Source: Gallintestinimicrobium propionicum (GTDB taxonomy: Bacteria > Bacillota > Clostridia > Lachnospirales > Lachnospiraceae). From it: DNA of 64,000 bases. This document shows positions 9,429-18,026 of the stretch, one piece after another (position 1 is the first letter of the stretch; each line of letters starts with the position of its first letter). The stretch spans positions 44,202 through 108,201 of the forward strand of contig NZ_JAOQJY010000014.1 in assembly GCF_025567525.1 (NCBI RefSeq). Reading direction: 5' to 3'. The position numbers and the translations under genes were made by a program. The notes beneath the pieces were generated by a model, which did no database searches, was not told the DNA's origin, and saw nothing but the letters and a program-made list of their open reading frames with translations.

Positions 9429-9460
9429 AGGCGGGATTCCGAAAGAGTTCCGTCTCTTTC
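9429..9460 (+). terminator. Terminator-like hairpin before repeat copy 2
   Basis: AGAGGCGGGATTC can pair with AGTTCCGTCTCT using G-U pairs, followed by TTCCT. Weaker than the terminators before the other repeat copies. Confidence 0.45.
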
Positions 9461-9461
9461 C

Positions 9462-9583
9462 TATCGTATAGGAAACTTCGTTTCCATACGATAAAAATGC
9501 TCCGCGAGGATGCGCACTCGGCGCAAGGGTAGATGGTTGCCGAGGCAACCGCGCCTCGGCGCGAGAATGTGCCAAGGCACATT
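9462..9583 (+). repeat. Multi-hairpin repeat, copy 2
   Basis: About 122 bases closely matching copies at 34615 and 40787. Parts in order: the hairpin TATCGTATAGGAAAC/GTTTCCATACGATA; a conserved CGAGGATGCGCACTCGGCGC segment; GGTTGC-CGAG-GCAACC; GCGCC-TC-GGCGC; and AATGTGCC-AA-GGCACATT. The GGTTGCTGAAGCAACC stem of the other copies is GGTTGCCGAGGCAACC here, so its pairing is kept while the loop changes. It lies between the GDPD terminator and greA. Confidence 0.88.
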
Positions 9584-9660
9584 CTTTTTAAAAGGATGCT
9601 TGAAAAGACATGCCAAAAAAGCAGGAAAATATGCAGAATATTTTCAAAATGGAGGAAATC

Positions 9661-10161
9661 ATGCATAATCAGTTGACGGAAAGCGATATCAAAAAGATGC
9701 AGGAGGAAATCGAATACCGGAAGCTTGTTGTCCGCAAGGAAGCGCTGGAGGATGTAAAAGAAGCGCGGGCCCAGGGCGACCTTTCGGAGAATTTCGAATA
9801 TTATGCTGCAAAAAAATTCAAGAACAAAAACGAAAGCAGGATCCGTTTCCTGGAGCGGATGATCAAAACGGCGGAGGTTGTTTCGGACGAATCCGCAGCG
9901 GACGAGGTCGGCATGAATAATAAGGTAGAGGTCTGGTTTGAAGAGGATGACGAGACAGAAACCTACAAAATTGTGACGACAATGCGCCAGGATTCCTTAA
10001 AAGGTCTGATTTCCGGCGAGTCTCCGCTGGGGAAGGCTCTGCTGGGGCATAAGGTCGGTGACAGAATTTTTGTGGAAATCGGCGGTGGAGACGGCTACTA
10101 TGTCGTGATCCGGTCGATTGACAAGTCGGCAGGGGATGACGATGAGCTGAGAAACTTTTAA
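9661..10161 (+). CDS. greA: Transcription elongation factor GreA
   Basis: 166 residues. The N-terminal coiled coil carries the GreA/GreB signature ARAQGDLSENFEYYAAK, whose acidic loop enters the polymerase secondary channel and stimulates cleavage of backtracked RNA. The C-terminal FKBP-like domain ends with ISGESPLGKALLGHKVGD, the second family signature. The start at ATG 9661 is preferred over an upstream ATG at 9610 because GGAGGAAATC immediately precedes it and the resulting length is typical. It lies just downstream of repeat copy 2. Confidence 0.93.
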   Translation: MHNQLTESDIKKMQEEIEYRKLVVRKEALEDVKEARAQGDLSENFEYYAAKKFKNKNESRIRFLERMIKTAEVVSDESAADEVGMNNKVEVWFEEDDETETYKIVTTMRQDSLKGLISGESPLGKALLGHKVGDRIFVEIGGGDGYYVVIRSIDKSAGDDDELRNF

Positions 10162-10195
10162 ACAAAGAGCCTGTGCAAGAGACAGCGAGGATTGC

Positions 10196-11083
10196 ATGGA
10201 GACGGAAAAATCTATGAAAATCATGGTGACAGGCGCAGGCGGCTTTGTAGGAAGCCGTCTGACAGCCTATTATGGGAAAAAATACGACGTGTGGGGCGTA
10301 ACCCACAAAGACCTGGATCTGACGGATGAGGCAGCGGTATTCAAAACAGTGGAAAATTACCACCCGGATGTGCTGATTCACTGTGCAGCGATTTCGGACG
10401 TGGCAGAATGCAGTAAAAAACCGGAGCTGTCTCATGCCGTCAATGTGCTGGGAATGGAGTACCTTGCAAAAGCCTGTGGAAAAACAGGAACGAAGCTCGT
10501 AATGTGTAGCTCGGATCAGGTTTATTTCAGAAAACGGGGAGAGCAGGAAAGTCTGGACGCATATCTGGAGCCCCACCGGGAGGATTGCATCGAAACGCCG
10601 GAGCCACTTTACGGGAAACAAAAGCTGCAGGGTGAGGAGTTCTGCTTAAAATACCAGCCGGAGAGCGTAGTGCTTCGGCTTTCGTGGATGTATGACAGCC
10701 TGACAGAGAACGAGCTGGCAAAAGGCAGACGCAACCTTGCAACGATGCTTCGGGAAATGCTCGACAAAAAGCAGTCCCGGAAATTTTCGGATACGGACCA
10801 CCGTGGTGTGACGGACGTAACCCTTGTCGTAAAGAACATGGAAGCAGCGTGGAAACTGCCGGGCGGCATTTACAATTATGGGAGCAGCAACGATGCAGAC
10901 ATGTATGAAACGGTGCGCCGCGTGATGGCGTCCTTTGGGCAGGAAGCTCTTGTAGAAAAAGCGACAGGCGGAAATGTCCGCAATCTGATGATGAGTACAG
11001 ACAAGCTGGCGCAGCACGGAATTTTCTTTCCGGATACGGCAGCAGGGCTGGAAGCATTTCTGCGGAAAGGCGGAGCACTATGA
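10196..11083 (+). CDS. NAD(P)-dependent SDR, RfbD/dTDP-dehydrorhamnose reductase-like
   Basis: 295 residues, extended short-chain dehydrogenase fold: a Rossmann motif TGAGGFVGS near residue 12, DVLIHCAAISDV, and the catalytic pair in LYGKQKLQGE (Tyr-X3-Lys). The arrangement resembles sugar-nucleotide reductases such as RfbD, but no rhamnose pathway genes are nearby, so the substrate is unknown. The start is ATG 10196 or, seven codons in, ATG 10214 (MKIMVTG), which has GGAGACGG upstream. The last codons overlap the nitroreductase by four bases (ATGA), so the two are translationally coupled. Confidence 0.82.
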   Translation: METEKSMKIMVTGAGGFVGSRLTAYYGKKYDVWGVTHKDLDLTDEAAVFKTVENYHPDVLIHCAAISDVAECSKKPELSHAVNVLGMEYLAKACGKTGTKLVMCSSDQVYFRKRGEQESLDAYLEPHREDCIETPEPLYGKQKLQGEEFCLKYQPESVVLRLSWMYDSLTENELAKGRRNLATMLREMLDKKQSRKFSDTDHRGVTDVTLVVKNMEAAWKLPGGIYNYGSSNDADMYETVRRVMASFGQEALVEKATGGNVRNLMMSTDKLAQHGIFFPDTAAGLEAFLRKGGAL

Positions 11084-11811
11084 ATGAAATTATAAAAAGT
11101 TTATATGACCGGAAATCGGTGCGCGTCTATGAGGACAGACCGATTCCTGAAAAGATGAAACAAATCATTTTAGAAGCTGCTGCACAGGCGCCGAGCGCGG
11201 GCTGTCAGCAATTGTATACAATCCTGGATATCACTGATCAGAAGCTAAAGGACGAGCTTGTAAAAACCTGTGATAACCAGCCGTTCATTGCAACCGCGCC
11301 GATGGTTCTTGTCTTTTGTGCAGACTGTAAAAAATGGTACGACGCTTATCTGGAAGCGGGCTGCAGTCCGAGAAAGCCTGGCGTCGGCGACCTGATGCTG
11401 GCGGTGACGGATACAGCGATCGCAGCCCAGAATGCGGTCGTCGCCGCACAGAGCTTCGGGATCGGCTCCTGTTATATCGGAGACATCATGGAAAATTGTG
11501 AAGAACAGCGCAGAATTTTGAACCTGCCGGAGTATGTTTTTCCTGCCGTGATGCTTGTGTTCGGCTGGCCGACGAAGCAGCAGCTCGAGCGGACAAAACC
11601 GCAGCGCTGTGACCAGAAACATATCGTGCATGAAAACACCTACCGCAGTATGGATGGAAACGAACTTCGGGAGATGTTCGGATATCAGTGTAAGAACAGA
11701 AGCTTTGAAGACTGGATGAATGCGTTCTGCAACCGGAAATACGGTTCCGATTTTGCAAAAGAAATGACGCGTTCAGTCGGAGAATACCTGAAACAGTTTG
11801 AAAACGAGTAA
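11080..11811 (+). CDS. FMN-dependent nitroreductase-family oxidoreductase
   Basis: 243 residues. The N-terminus SLYDRKSVRVYEDRPIP and the QAPSAGCQQLYT segment are the classic FMN-binding pattern of the nitroreductase family (NfsA/FRP type); SFGIGSCYIGDIMEN is the second conserved block. Such enzymes reduce nitro compounds or flavins with NAD(P)H; the physiological substrate is unknown. A C-terminal extension (about residues 195-243) follows the core. Coupled by an ATGA overlap to the SDR gene and followed by a strong terminator. Confidence 0.87.
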   Translation: MNEIIKSLYDRKSVRVYEDRPIPEKMKQIILEAAAQAPSAGCQQLYTILDITDQKLKDELVKTCDNQPFIATAPMVLVFCADCKKWYDAYLEAGCSPRKPGVGDLMLAVTDTAIAAQNAVVAAQSFGIGSCYIGDIMENCEEQRRILNLPEYVFPAVMLVFGWPTKQQLERTKPQRCDQKHIVHENTYRSMDGNELREMFGYQCKNRSFEDWMNAFCNRKYGSDFAKEMTRSVGEYLKQFENE

Positions 11812-11848
11812 AAAACGCCCTCGGAGCTGGCACTCCGGGGGCGTTTTT
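11811..11848. terminator. Bidirectional terminator between convergent genes
   Basis: AAAAACGCCCTCGGAG pairs with CTCCGGGGGCGTTTTT around a 6-base loop; the A and T tracts allow termination from both sides. Confidence 0.88.
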
Positions 11849-11906
11849 GTCCACTTGGACATCATTGCATTTCTATATCTAATTGTAATGCTCGGAAGGT
11901 AAAAAA

Positions 11907-12557
11907 TCAATCCTTCCAGCTGCTTTCGCGACCTGATTCCTCCGCCGTTGCTTTCTGTCCGCTCTTTTGCAACAGCTCGATGACTGCAGATGACAGCGTA
12001 ACTGTCAGCAGGGAAAAGAAGATGTTGCGTAGCGGAATGTAGGAAATCGAAAGCATCAGCACGACGAAATCCGTAAAAAAATAGGAGCGGGAAATTTTCC
12101 AGCCGGTCACCTGATGGAGGATGAGTGCCAGTGCGTCATCTCCGCCAGAAGCGCCGCCTCTGCGGACGATTAAGCCTGCGCCGATGCCAACGAACAGACC
12201 GCCGAGGATGGCGGCGATAAGTGGTTTATCTGCGTAGGAGGGCAGAAACGGTCCGGTAAATTCCCAGAACCGGTACAGCAGTGCGTAGCAGCAGGTGGAA
12301 AAAATGGCATTCTTCAAAAAGTCGGTGCCCAGAAGCCGAAAGCCAATGATGTAGCAGGTCATGTCGAGCAGAAAGGAAAAGATGCCGGGTGAAATGCCCG
12401 TCCAGTGGTGCAGAAACAGGGTAAGTCCCAGGATTCCGCCCTCTGTGATCTTGCTCTGGCTGTGGACGTTGAACAGACCAAAGGACAGCACTGCTGCGCC
12501 GAGCAGCATAGAACCGTAGTGAAGGATGGTATCTTTATTTAATTTTTGTTGAAACAT
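11907..12557 (-). CDS. YitT-family (DUF161) membrane protein
   Basis: 216 residues with about five to six hydrophobic segments. Features of the YitT family are visible: KITEGGILGLTLFLHH, GLFVGIGAGLIVRRGGASGGDD, and a C-terminal IELLQKSG stretch. The usual C-terminal DUF2179 cytoplasmic domain is absent, so this is the short, membrane-only form. Function of the family is unclear. It lies 6 bases downstream of recQ on the same strand, indicating co-transcription. Confidence 0.83.
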   Translation of the reverse strand: MFQQKLNKDTILHYGSMLLGAAVLSFGLFNVHSQSKITEGGILGLTLFLHHWTGISPGIFSFLLDMTCYIIGFRLLGTDFLKNAIFSTCCYALLYRFWEFTGPFLPSYADKPLIAAILGGLFVGIGAGLIVRRGGASGGDDALALILHQVTGWKISRSYFFTDFVVLMLSISYIPLRNIFFSLLTVTLSSAVIELLQKSGQKATAEESGRESSWKD

Positions 12558-12563
12558 AAAAGC

Positions 12564-14447
12564 TTAAAACTCCTCTGACTCTCCGGCGAGCTTCTGGCAC
12601 AGCGCCAGAAACTGTTCGCCGTATTTTTGATATTTCAGCTCGCCGACGCCATGGACAGCGAGCATTTCAGTTTTCGTCTGAGGCAGAAGGACACACATGG
12701 ATTCCAGTGACTTGTCGGAAAAGACAAGATAGGGAGGAATATGCTGTGCCCGTGCGATTTCGGTACGCAGCCTGCGCAGCGCCTCGAAGGGATCGCTGCC
12801 GGTGTGCAGGGAAGAACGCTTTCTGCCGGATTTGTCCGTGCCGGGAAGCTGCCCGGCTTTTGCAGGTGTCTGCGTAGTCTTCCTTGCTGCCTTCATCGTG
12901 AGTACGGGGCGGAATTCCCCGGACTCTGCATAAAAAGACAGTCCCTTTTCTTTCACTTTTACAATAGGAAACTGATCGTCTGTAACGACCAGATAATCCG
13001 TCAGAACGAGATAATTGAGCACCTGCCGCAGAAAAACGATGGTATCCTGGGCGTGCGTTGCGTAGTAACGGTTGGAATCCAGACCAAAACGCAGTACCTT
13101 TTCGTTTTTGCTGCCGCGCAGCGTGTCGAGAATGACGTTGACGCCAAAGCGCATGCCGCTTGTTAAGATACAGCCGATCAGGTCATTGGCAAGCTCTGTG
13201 ATGTCGATGGTTTCAAAGGTATTTAAACAGTTGCTGCAGTTGCCGCAGTAGTTGGAGCCAAACTCACCGAAATAGCGCAGCATGTAGTCCCGCAGACAGT
13301 CGGTGGTGTGGCAGTAAAAGGTCATTTTCTTGAGGCGTTCGCGGTCTTGTCTGCGAACCTCCTCCAGCGCTTCGCCGGTCAGCTCTTCGTTATCACGATC
13401 CTGTTCGATAAAAAACTGGTTTGTGATAACATCCTGACCGCTGTAAAATAAAATACAATCGGCCTTTGCACCGTCCCGTCCGGCGCGCCCGGCCTCCTGA
13501 TAATAGCTTTCCATATTTTTCGGCATGTTATAATGCAGGACAAAGCGGACGTTCGATTTATCGATGCCCATGCCAAACGCATTGGTTGCGACCATGATCG
13601 GTGCATCGTCGTAGGTAAAGGCCTCCTGGTTTGCGCGCCGTTCTTCGTCGGAAAGTCCGGCGTGATAGCGGGTTGCCCGAAAACCATCCGCAAGGAGCCT
13701 GTCGCAGACCTCTTCGACATTTTTGCGTGTTGCACAGTAAATGATGCCGGAGCTGTCGGGATGGGCGAGCAGATAATCGCGGATGCTACGGTACTTGTCC
13801 TTATCGTGGCGAACCTCGAAATAGAGATTTTTTCGGTCAAAACCGGTCACAGCGACATGGGGATCGGACAGCTCCAGCATCCGGATGATGTCTTCGCGAA
13901 CTTCCCTGGTTGCCGTCGCGGTAAAAGCGCCGATGACGGGACGGATGGGCAGCGTGCGGACAAATTCCGGGATTTTTAAATAGCTGGGGCGGAAATCCTG
14001 TCCCCACTGGGATACACAGTGGGCTTCATCAACTGCCAGCAGCGAAATCGGTGTAGAGGCTGCAAAATCCAGAAAATCTTCCGTCAGCAGCCGTTCCGGC
14101 GCGACGTAGATGATCTTATAACGGCCTTCTTTGGCATAAGCGAGGGCCTTTTTATATTGATTCCAGGAAAGAGAGCTGTTTAAATAGGCTGCGTGGACCC
14201 CCATCTGATTCAGGGCACGAACCTGGTCCTTCATCAGGGAAATCAGGGGGGAGACCACGAGGGTAACATGAGGCAGCAGCAGGGCTGGAACCTGATAGCA
14301 GACGGATTTCCCGGCGCCGGTGGGCATAATTCCACAGACATCCTGACCGTTTAACAGACAGTCGATCAGCTCCTCCTGTCCGTCACGGAACGTATCATAT
14401 CCATAATAGGTTTTTAAAATATCGTATTTGTCCTGCTGCTTTTTCAT
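12564..14447 (-). CDS. recQ: ATP-dependent DNA helicase RecQ
   Basis: 627 residues. The helicase core shows GIMPTGAGKSVCYQ (Walker A), LLAVDEAHCVSQWGQDFRP (Walker B plus the aromatic-rich RecQ loop) and YYQEAGRAGRDG (motif VI). A zinc-binding segment with Cys residues follows at about 385-410 (YCHTTDC ... NYCGNCSNC), then an RQC domain and a C-terminal HRDC domain (LRRLRTEIARAQHIPPYLVF). RecQ unwinds 3'-5' in recombination and fork repair. It is divergent from the GH125 gene, with a 243-base intergenic region. Confidence 0.95.
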   Translation of the reverse strand: MKKQQDKYDILKTYYGYDTFRDGQEELIDCLLNGQDVCGIMPTGAGKSVCYQVPALLLPHVTLVVSPLISLMKDQVRALNQMGVHAAYLNSSLSWNQYKKALAYAKEGRYKIIYVAPERLLTEDFLDFAASTPISLLAVDEAHCVSQWGQDFRPSYLKIPEFVRTLPIRPVIGAFTATATREVREDIIRMLELSDPHVAVTGFDRKNLYFEVRHDKDKYRSIRDYLLAHPDSSGIIYCATRKNVEEVCDRLLADGFRATRYHAGLSDEERRANQEAFTYDDAPIMVATNAFGMGIDKSNVRFVLHYNMPKNMESYYQEAGRAGRDGAKADCILFYSGQDVITNQFFIEQDRDNEELTGEALEEVRRQDRERLKKMTFYCHTTDCLRDYMLRYFGEFGSNYCGNCSNCLNTFETIDITELANDLIGCILTSGMRFGVNVILDTLRGSKNEKVLRFGLDSNRYYATHAQDTIVFLRQVLNYLVLTDYLVVTDDQFPIVKVKEKGLSFYAESGEFRPVLTMKAARKTTQTPAKAGQLPGTDKSGRKRSSLHTGSDPFEALRRLRTEIARAQHIPPYLVFSDKSLESMCVLLPQTKTEMLAVHGVGELKYQKYGEQFLALCQKLAGESEEF

Positions 14448-14629
14448 GATAAAAATCCTTGTCTCGTTTTGCTCCTGCTGTAATGGAACCTATCCTGTGA
14501 ATCGTAATGGATTGATTTTAACATGGTTTTGAAAACAGGGCAAGTGCTGCAGAGCCACGCACCATTCGGAAAGATGCGAGGGAACTTCAGGGTTAAGAAA
14601 AAGGGGATAGAATATGAGTTTTTTATATC

Positions 14630-14661
14630 TTGACAGACTGGGAAAAACCCAGCACTATAGA
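14630..14661 (+). promoter_or_regulatory. Candidate promoter with operator-like palindrome for the GH125 gene
   Basis: A perfect TTGACA (14630-14635) is followed after 17 bases by CACTAT, or after 20 bases by TATAGA; the -10 is therefore uncertain. The spacer contains the inverted repeat CTGGG-AAAAA-CCCAG (14638-14652), well placed for a repressor site. Confidence 0.5.
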
Positions 14662-14690
14662 AGTATCTAAGAAGAGAGGAGTACATACCA

Positions 14691-15980
14691 ATGAAAGAGA
14701 ATTTACCGGTATCCCTGCAGAAGCTGATTCACAAGGTGGAAGAGACCTTTGTAGAGGATCCTGCAATGGTAGAACTGTTTATCAACTGTTTTTCCAACAC
14801 CCTGGATACAACTGTGAAAAAGATGGAGGACGGCACAACCCATGTTATCACCGGTGATATCCCGGCGATGTGGCTGCGGGATTCCGTTGCACAGGTGCGC
14901 CCCTATCTGGTAGCTGCAGCAGAGGATCAGGAGATTTCCGACCTGCTGGCTGGTCTGTCCAGAAGACAATTTTTCTTTGTAAACCATGATCCCTATGCAA
15001 ATGCCTTCAATCAGGAAGAAAACGGCAACTGCTGGGATCACGATGAGACGGAAATGAGCGATTGGCTCTGGGAACGCAAATATGAGATCGACTCTCTGTG
15101 CTATCCCGTTCAGTTCGCATATCTGCTCTGGAAAAACACCGGACGTACAGACCATTTTGATGACAATTTCGTAAAAGGCCTGCACACCATCCTGAACGTA
15201 TGGAAAACCGAACAGTATCACGAGGAGAAATCCCCTTATTCCTTCCAGCGTAAGGGCTGCTACTTTACAGATACCCTGTCCAGAGAAGGCAAGGGCGCTC
15301 TGGTAAAATCCGGCGTAGGTCTGACCTGGTCGGGCTTCCGTCCCAGCGATGATGCCTGCATCTACGGCTATCTGATCCCGTCCAATATGTTTGCAACAGT
15401 TGTTCTGGGCTATATGGAAACCATTGCACATGAAGTATTAAAGGATGAGGCTCTGGCAGCAGAAGCTGCTTCCCTGAAAAAAGAGATCCACGATGCCATC
15501 GAAAGCATGGCGATCGTAGATAACTATTACTATGGTAAGGTTTATGCATACGAAGTAGACGGCTACGGTCAGTATATGCTGATGGACGATGCAAATGTAC
15601 CCAGCCTGCTGGCTATGGATTACCTTGGCTACGAGGCGGATGACCGTCAGGTTGTGGAAAACACCCGCAATTTTGTGCTCAGCTGTGCAAATCCTTACTA
15701 TTATGAAGGCAGCTGTGCAAAGGGTGTAGGCAGCCAGCACACCAAGCCTGGCTATATCTGGCATATTGCTCTGGCGATCCAGGGTCTGACCAGCAAGACA
15801 AAGGAAGAAAAGCTTGCGATCCTGAACACCATGAAAAATACCGATGCCGGCAAGCACATGATGCACGAGGGCTTCGATGTCAATGATCCTGCAAACTACA
15901 CCAGAGAGTGGTTCTCCTGGGCAAACGCTATGTTCTGTGAGCTGGTTCTGGACTACTGCGATATCCGCGTAGCACGGTAA
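14691..15980 (+). CDS. GH125 exo-alpha-1,6-mannosidase
   Basis: 429 residues, the normal length for GH125 (former DUF1237), an (alpha/alpha)6-barrel family of metal-independent exo-alpha-1,6-mannosidases. Diagnostic segments are DIPAMWLRDSVAQVRPYL near residue 57, GLTWSGFRPSDDACIYGYLI, GSQHTKPGYIWHIALAIQGL and NYTREWFSWANAMFCELVLD. No signal peptide, so it acts in the cytoplasm. Family members characterised in Clostridium and Streptococcus act on N-glycan mannose. GAGAGGAG precedes the ATG. It is divided from the facing sulfatase gene by a very strong terminator. Confidence 0.94.
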   Translation: MKENLPVSLQKLIHKVEETFVEDPAMVELFINCFSNTLDTTVKKMEDGTTHVITGDIPAMWLRDSVAQVRPYLVAAAEDQEISDLLAGLSRRQFFFVNHDPYANAFNQEENGNCWDHDETEMSDWLWERKYEIDSLCYPVQFAYLLWKNTGRTDHFDDNFVKGLHTILNVWKTEQYHEEKSPYSFQRKGCYFTDTLSREGKGALVKSGVGLTWSGFRPSDDACIYGYLIPSNMFATVVLGYMETIAHEVLKDEALAAEAASLKKEIHDAIESMAIVDNYYYGKVYAYEVDGYGQYMLMDDANVPSLLAMDYLGYEADDRQVVENTRNFVLSCANPYYYEGSCAKGVGSQHTKPGYIWHIALAIQGLTSKTKEEKLAILNTMKNTDAGKHMMHEGFDVNDPANYTREWFSWANAMFCELVLDYCDIRVAR

Positions 15981-16079
15981 GATATACGGGACGTGTGAAC
16001 TTCAAAAAGTCGATGAGGCGGCAAGTCTTCTGCAGTGATAAAAACTGCAAAAGATAAATCGTTAATCTGACAGCACTAA

Positions 16080-16122
16080 GACTCAAAAACCGGGCAGATT
16101 CTCTCTGCCCGGTTTTTGAGTC
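16080..16122. terminator. Bidirectional terminator between GH125 and sulfatase genes
   Basis: Two perfectly complementary 19-base arms (16080-16098 and 16104-16122) around the loop TTCTC, with flanking A and T tracts. Confidence 0.92.
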
Positions 16123-16135
16123 TTATCCGCAGCCC

Positions 16136-17572
16136 TTAGTGGAACGTATCCACGGAATAATCATGATAATGGAAGCCAAACCACCGTCCGGGTACATCAC
16201 CGGGAAAATGGGGCGCTTCGTAGGTAAGGAACTGACCGTTTTCGCCCAGCGCCTCAGGCGTGTACTGTGCGGTGTGCTCCAGCAGAAGCTTCCAGAGCTT
16301 TGCCTTGCGCTCCTGCCAGGCAGGGTCCTCTGCGAGATTATGCTGCTCCATCGGATCGGTGTTTAAGTCGAAGAGCAGAACGTGATCGCCGACTGCAGAG
16401 TAAACCAGCTTCACCTTTTCCTCCATGACACAGAAATTCTTGTTTAAAGAGTTTCCAAAGAACATACGATCCATGGGAACTGGCTCAAGCAGGTTTTTGC
16501 CGCTGACAGAAACAGGGGAAGAAAGCCCTGCCATTGCAAGGATCGTAGGATAGATATCTACAAGGTCAGCCGGGGCCTCTACGCTGATGTTGTAAGGAAG
16601 GCTGCGTCCCTGGGGAGGCATGATCAGAAGCGGTACATGGGCACTGCCCTCAAAGAACAGATTCTTCTGGGACATATGGTGGTCTCCCAGCATCTCGCCG
16701 TGGTCTGCGGTGAAGATGACCCAGGTGTTTTTGAACAGATCATTTTCTCTCAGACAGCCAAAGATACGTCCCAGTGCATAGTCGACCTGTGTGATGCAGG
16801 CATAGTAGGCGCGTTTGGAAGCAGCGCGCTGCGCTTTGCCGAGCAGATACAGGTTCGTGTTTTCATAAGCGCCTGCAAGGAAGCCCTGAGGGGTCTCTTC
16901 AACGGTTCTGGACCAGTCGCCTGTAACCGCGTCCGGCATCGGGATGTTGTCATACAGCTCCCAGAAGTCACGGCAGGGATCAAAGGGCGGATGGGGCTTG
17001 GTAAAACTTGTCCATAAAAAGAACGGACGCGTCGTGTCACGGGTCTCCAGAAAATCAATCGCTTCCTCCGCGATCCAGCTGGTAATGCTGTCCTTGACCT
17101 CTACCGTGGAGATCACAGGCTCTACCTCACACTCGCCGACACCGTGAGCCTTGGGATGTGCAAGAACCTGCTTCTTGTCATATTCGCGCATGTAGTCAAG
17201 GGGCAGCTTCATATGCTCGAAGCCATAGTGGGCGCGGGCGGGCTCAAAGTGCATTTTACCCTTTGCACAGGTCTGATAGCCAGCGTCTGTCAAAACGGCG
17301 GGAAGGGTAGAGCGTTCCTCGGTACAGGCACGCATAAAGGTCTCATGTGTTTCATTGGAAATAACACCGCTTTCGTAACCCTGACGTCCGGTCATGATGG
17401 TTGTACGGGACGGAACGCAGATTGGGCAGCTGGCATAGCAGTTTTTGTAGCTGATGCCCATTGCCGCCATATAGTTCAGATGCGGTGTAAAGATACTCTG
17501 ATTCCCCCATGCGTTCAGAGTGTCGAAACGCTGCTGATCCGTTGTGATCAGCAAAATATTATCCTTTGCCAT
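16136..17572 (-). CDS. Cys-type sulfatase
   Basis: 478 residues. The sulfatase signature CVPSRTTIMTGR places the residue converted to formylglycine at Cys52; metal ligands are in ITTDQQR near the N-terminus and in FTADHGEMLGDHHMSQK. The start at 17572 (MAKDNILLITTD) is chosen because GGAGG lies 13 bases upstream; the reading could extend 24 codons further but without a good RBS. No signal peptide is present, so it would desulfate imported sugars in the cytoplasm. A Cys-type enzyme needs a radical-SAM maturase (anSME), which is not in this window. Substrate unknown; sulfated hexose or N-acetylhexosamine is plausible from context. It faces GH125 and diverges from the solute-binding gene. Confidence 0.9.
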   Translation of the reverse strand: MAKDNILLITTDQQRFDTLNAWGNQSIFTPHLNYMAAMGISYKNCYASCPICVPSRTTIMTGRQGYESGVISNETHETFMRACTEERSTLPAVLTDAGYQTCAKGKMHFEPARAHYGFEHMKLPLDYMREYDKKQVLAHPKAHGVGECEVEPVISTVEVKDSITSWIAEEAIDFLETRDTTRPFFLWTSFTKPHPPFDPCRDFWELYDNIPMPDAVTGDWSRTVEETPQGFLAGAYENTNLYLLGKAQRAASKRAYYACITQVDYALGRIFGCLRENDLFKNTWVIFTADHGEMLGDHHMSQKNLFFEGSAHVPLLIMPPQGRSLPYNISVEAPADLVDIYPTILAMAGLSSPVSVSGKNLLEPVPMDRMFFGNSLNKNFCVMEEKVKLVYSAVGDHVLLFDLNTDPMEQHNLAEDPAWQERKAKLWKLLLEHTAQYTPEALGENGQFLTYEAPHFPGDVPGRWFGFHYHDYSVDTFH

Positions 17573-17788
17573 AATATAAGATAACCTCCTCCGGATGGCA
17601 ATATTGAGGCAGAGCATGTCAGAATTCTGCCGAAGGACGGACAAAGCCGTTGCCTTTATGCACAGTATAAGCCTTATAAAAGTGTGGTGTCTATCCTAAA
17701 AAAGTGAGATGGCGTATTTCAAAAAACACCCTTTTTTATGCGTAACCACAGTGAAGCAGCAGAACAAAAAACAGGGAGACATACAAAA

Positions 17789-17888
17789 TGCACAAAAAAG
17801 AGTTCCGCTTTTGTATATTGAAGATAATATTTTTATACTGGTATATAACATATTTTAGGTTGTGCGGACAGATTTGCTAATATATAAT
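17789..17888 (+). promoter_or_regulatory. Promoter and conserved activator-site region of the first solute-binding gene
   Basis: TATAAT at 17883-17888 with a poor -35 (TTGTGC, 17860-17865) 17 bases upstream. A 34-base block at 17830-17863 (TTTTTATACTGG, TATATAACAT, ATTTTAGGTTGT) overlaps the -35 and matches 29 of 34 bases of the block at 19771-19804. TGCACAAAAAA (17789) and TTGTA (17811) are also shared at identical spacing. The weak -35 with an abutting conserved box suggests an activator, most simply the AraC-type regulator at 25499. The sequence from 17573 to 17788 holds no gene that I can see. Confidence 0.75.
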
Positions 17889-18026
17889 AAATACATCAGT
17901 TCGGAACATAAGAATGTATACCGAATGACGGACGGAACGATTGAATCGGCCCAAAACGATTCAAATTGTTCAAAAATATTCCTGAGAGGGAATTAAAAGT
18001 GCAAAAGTGCACAAAAGGAGGAATGT

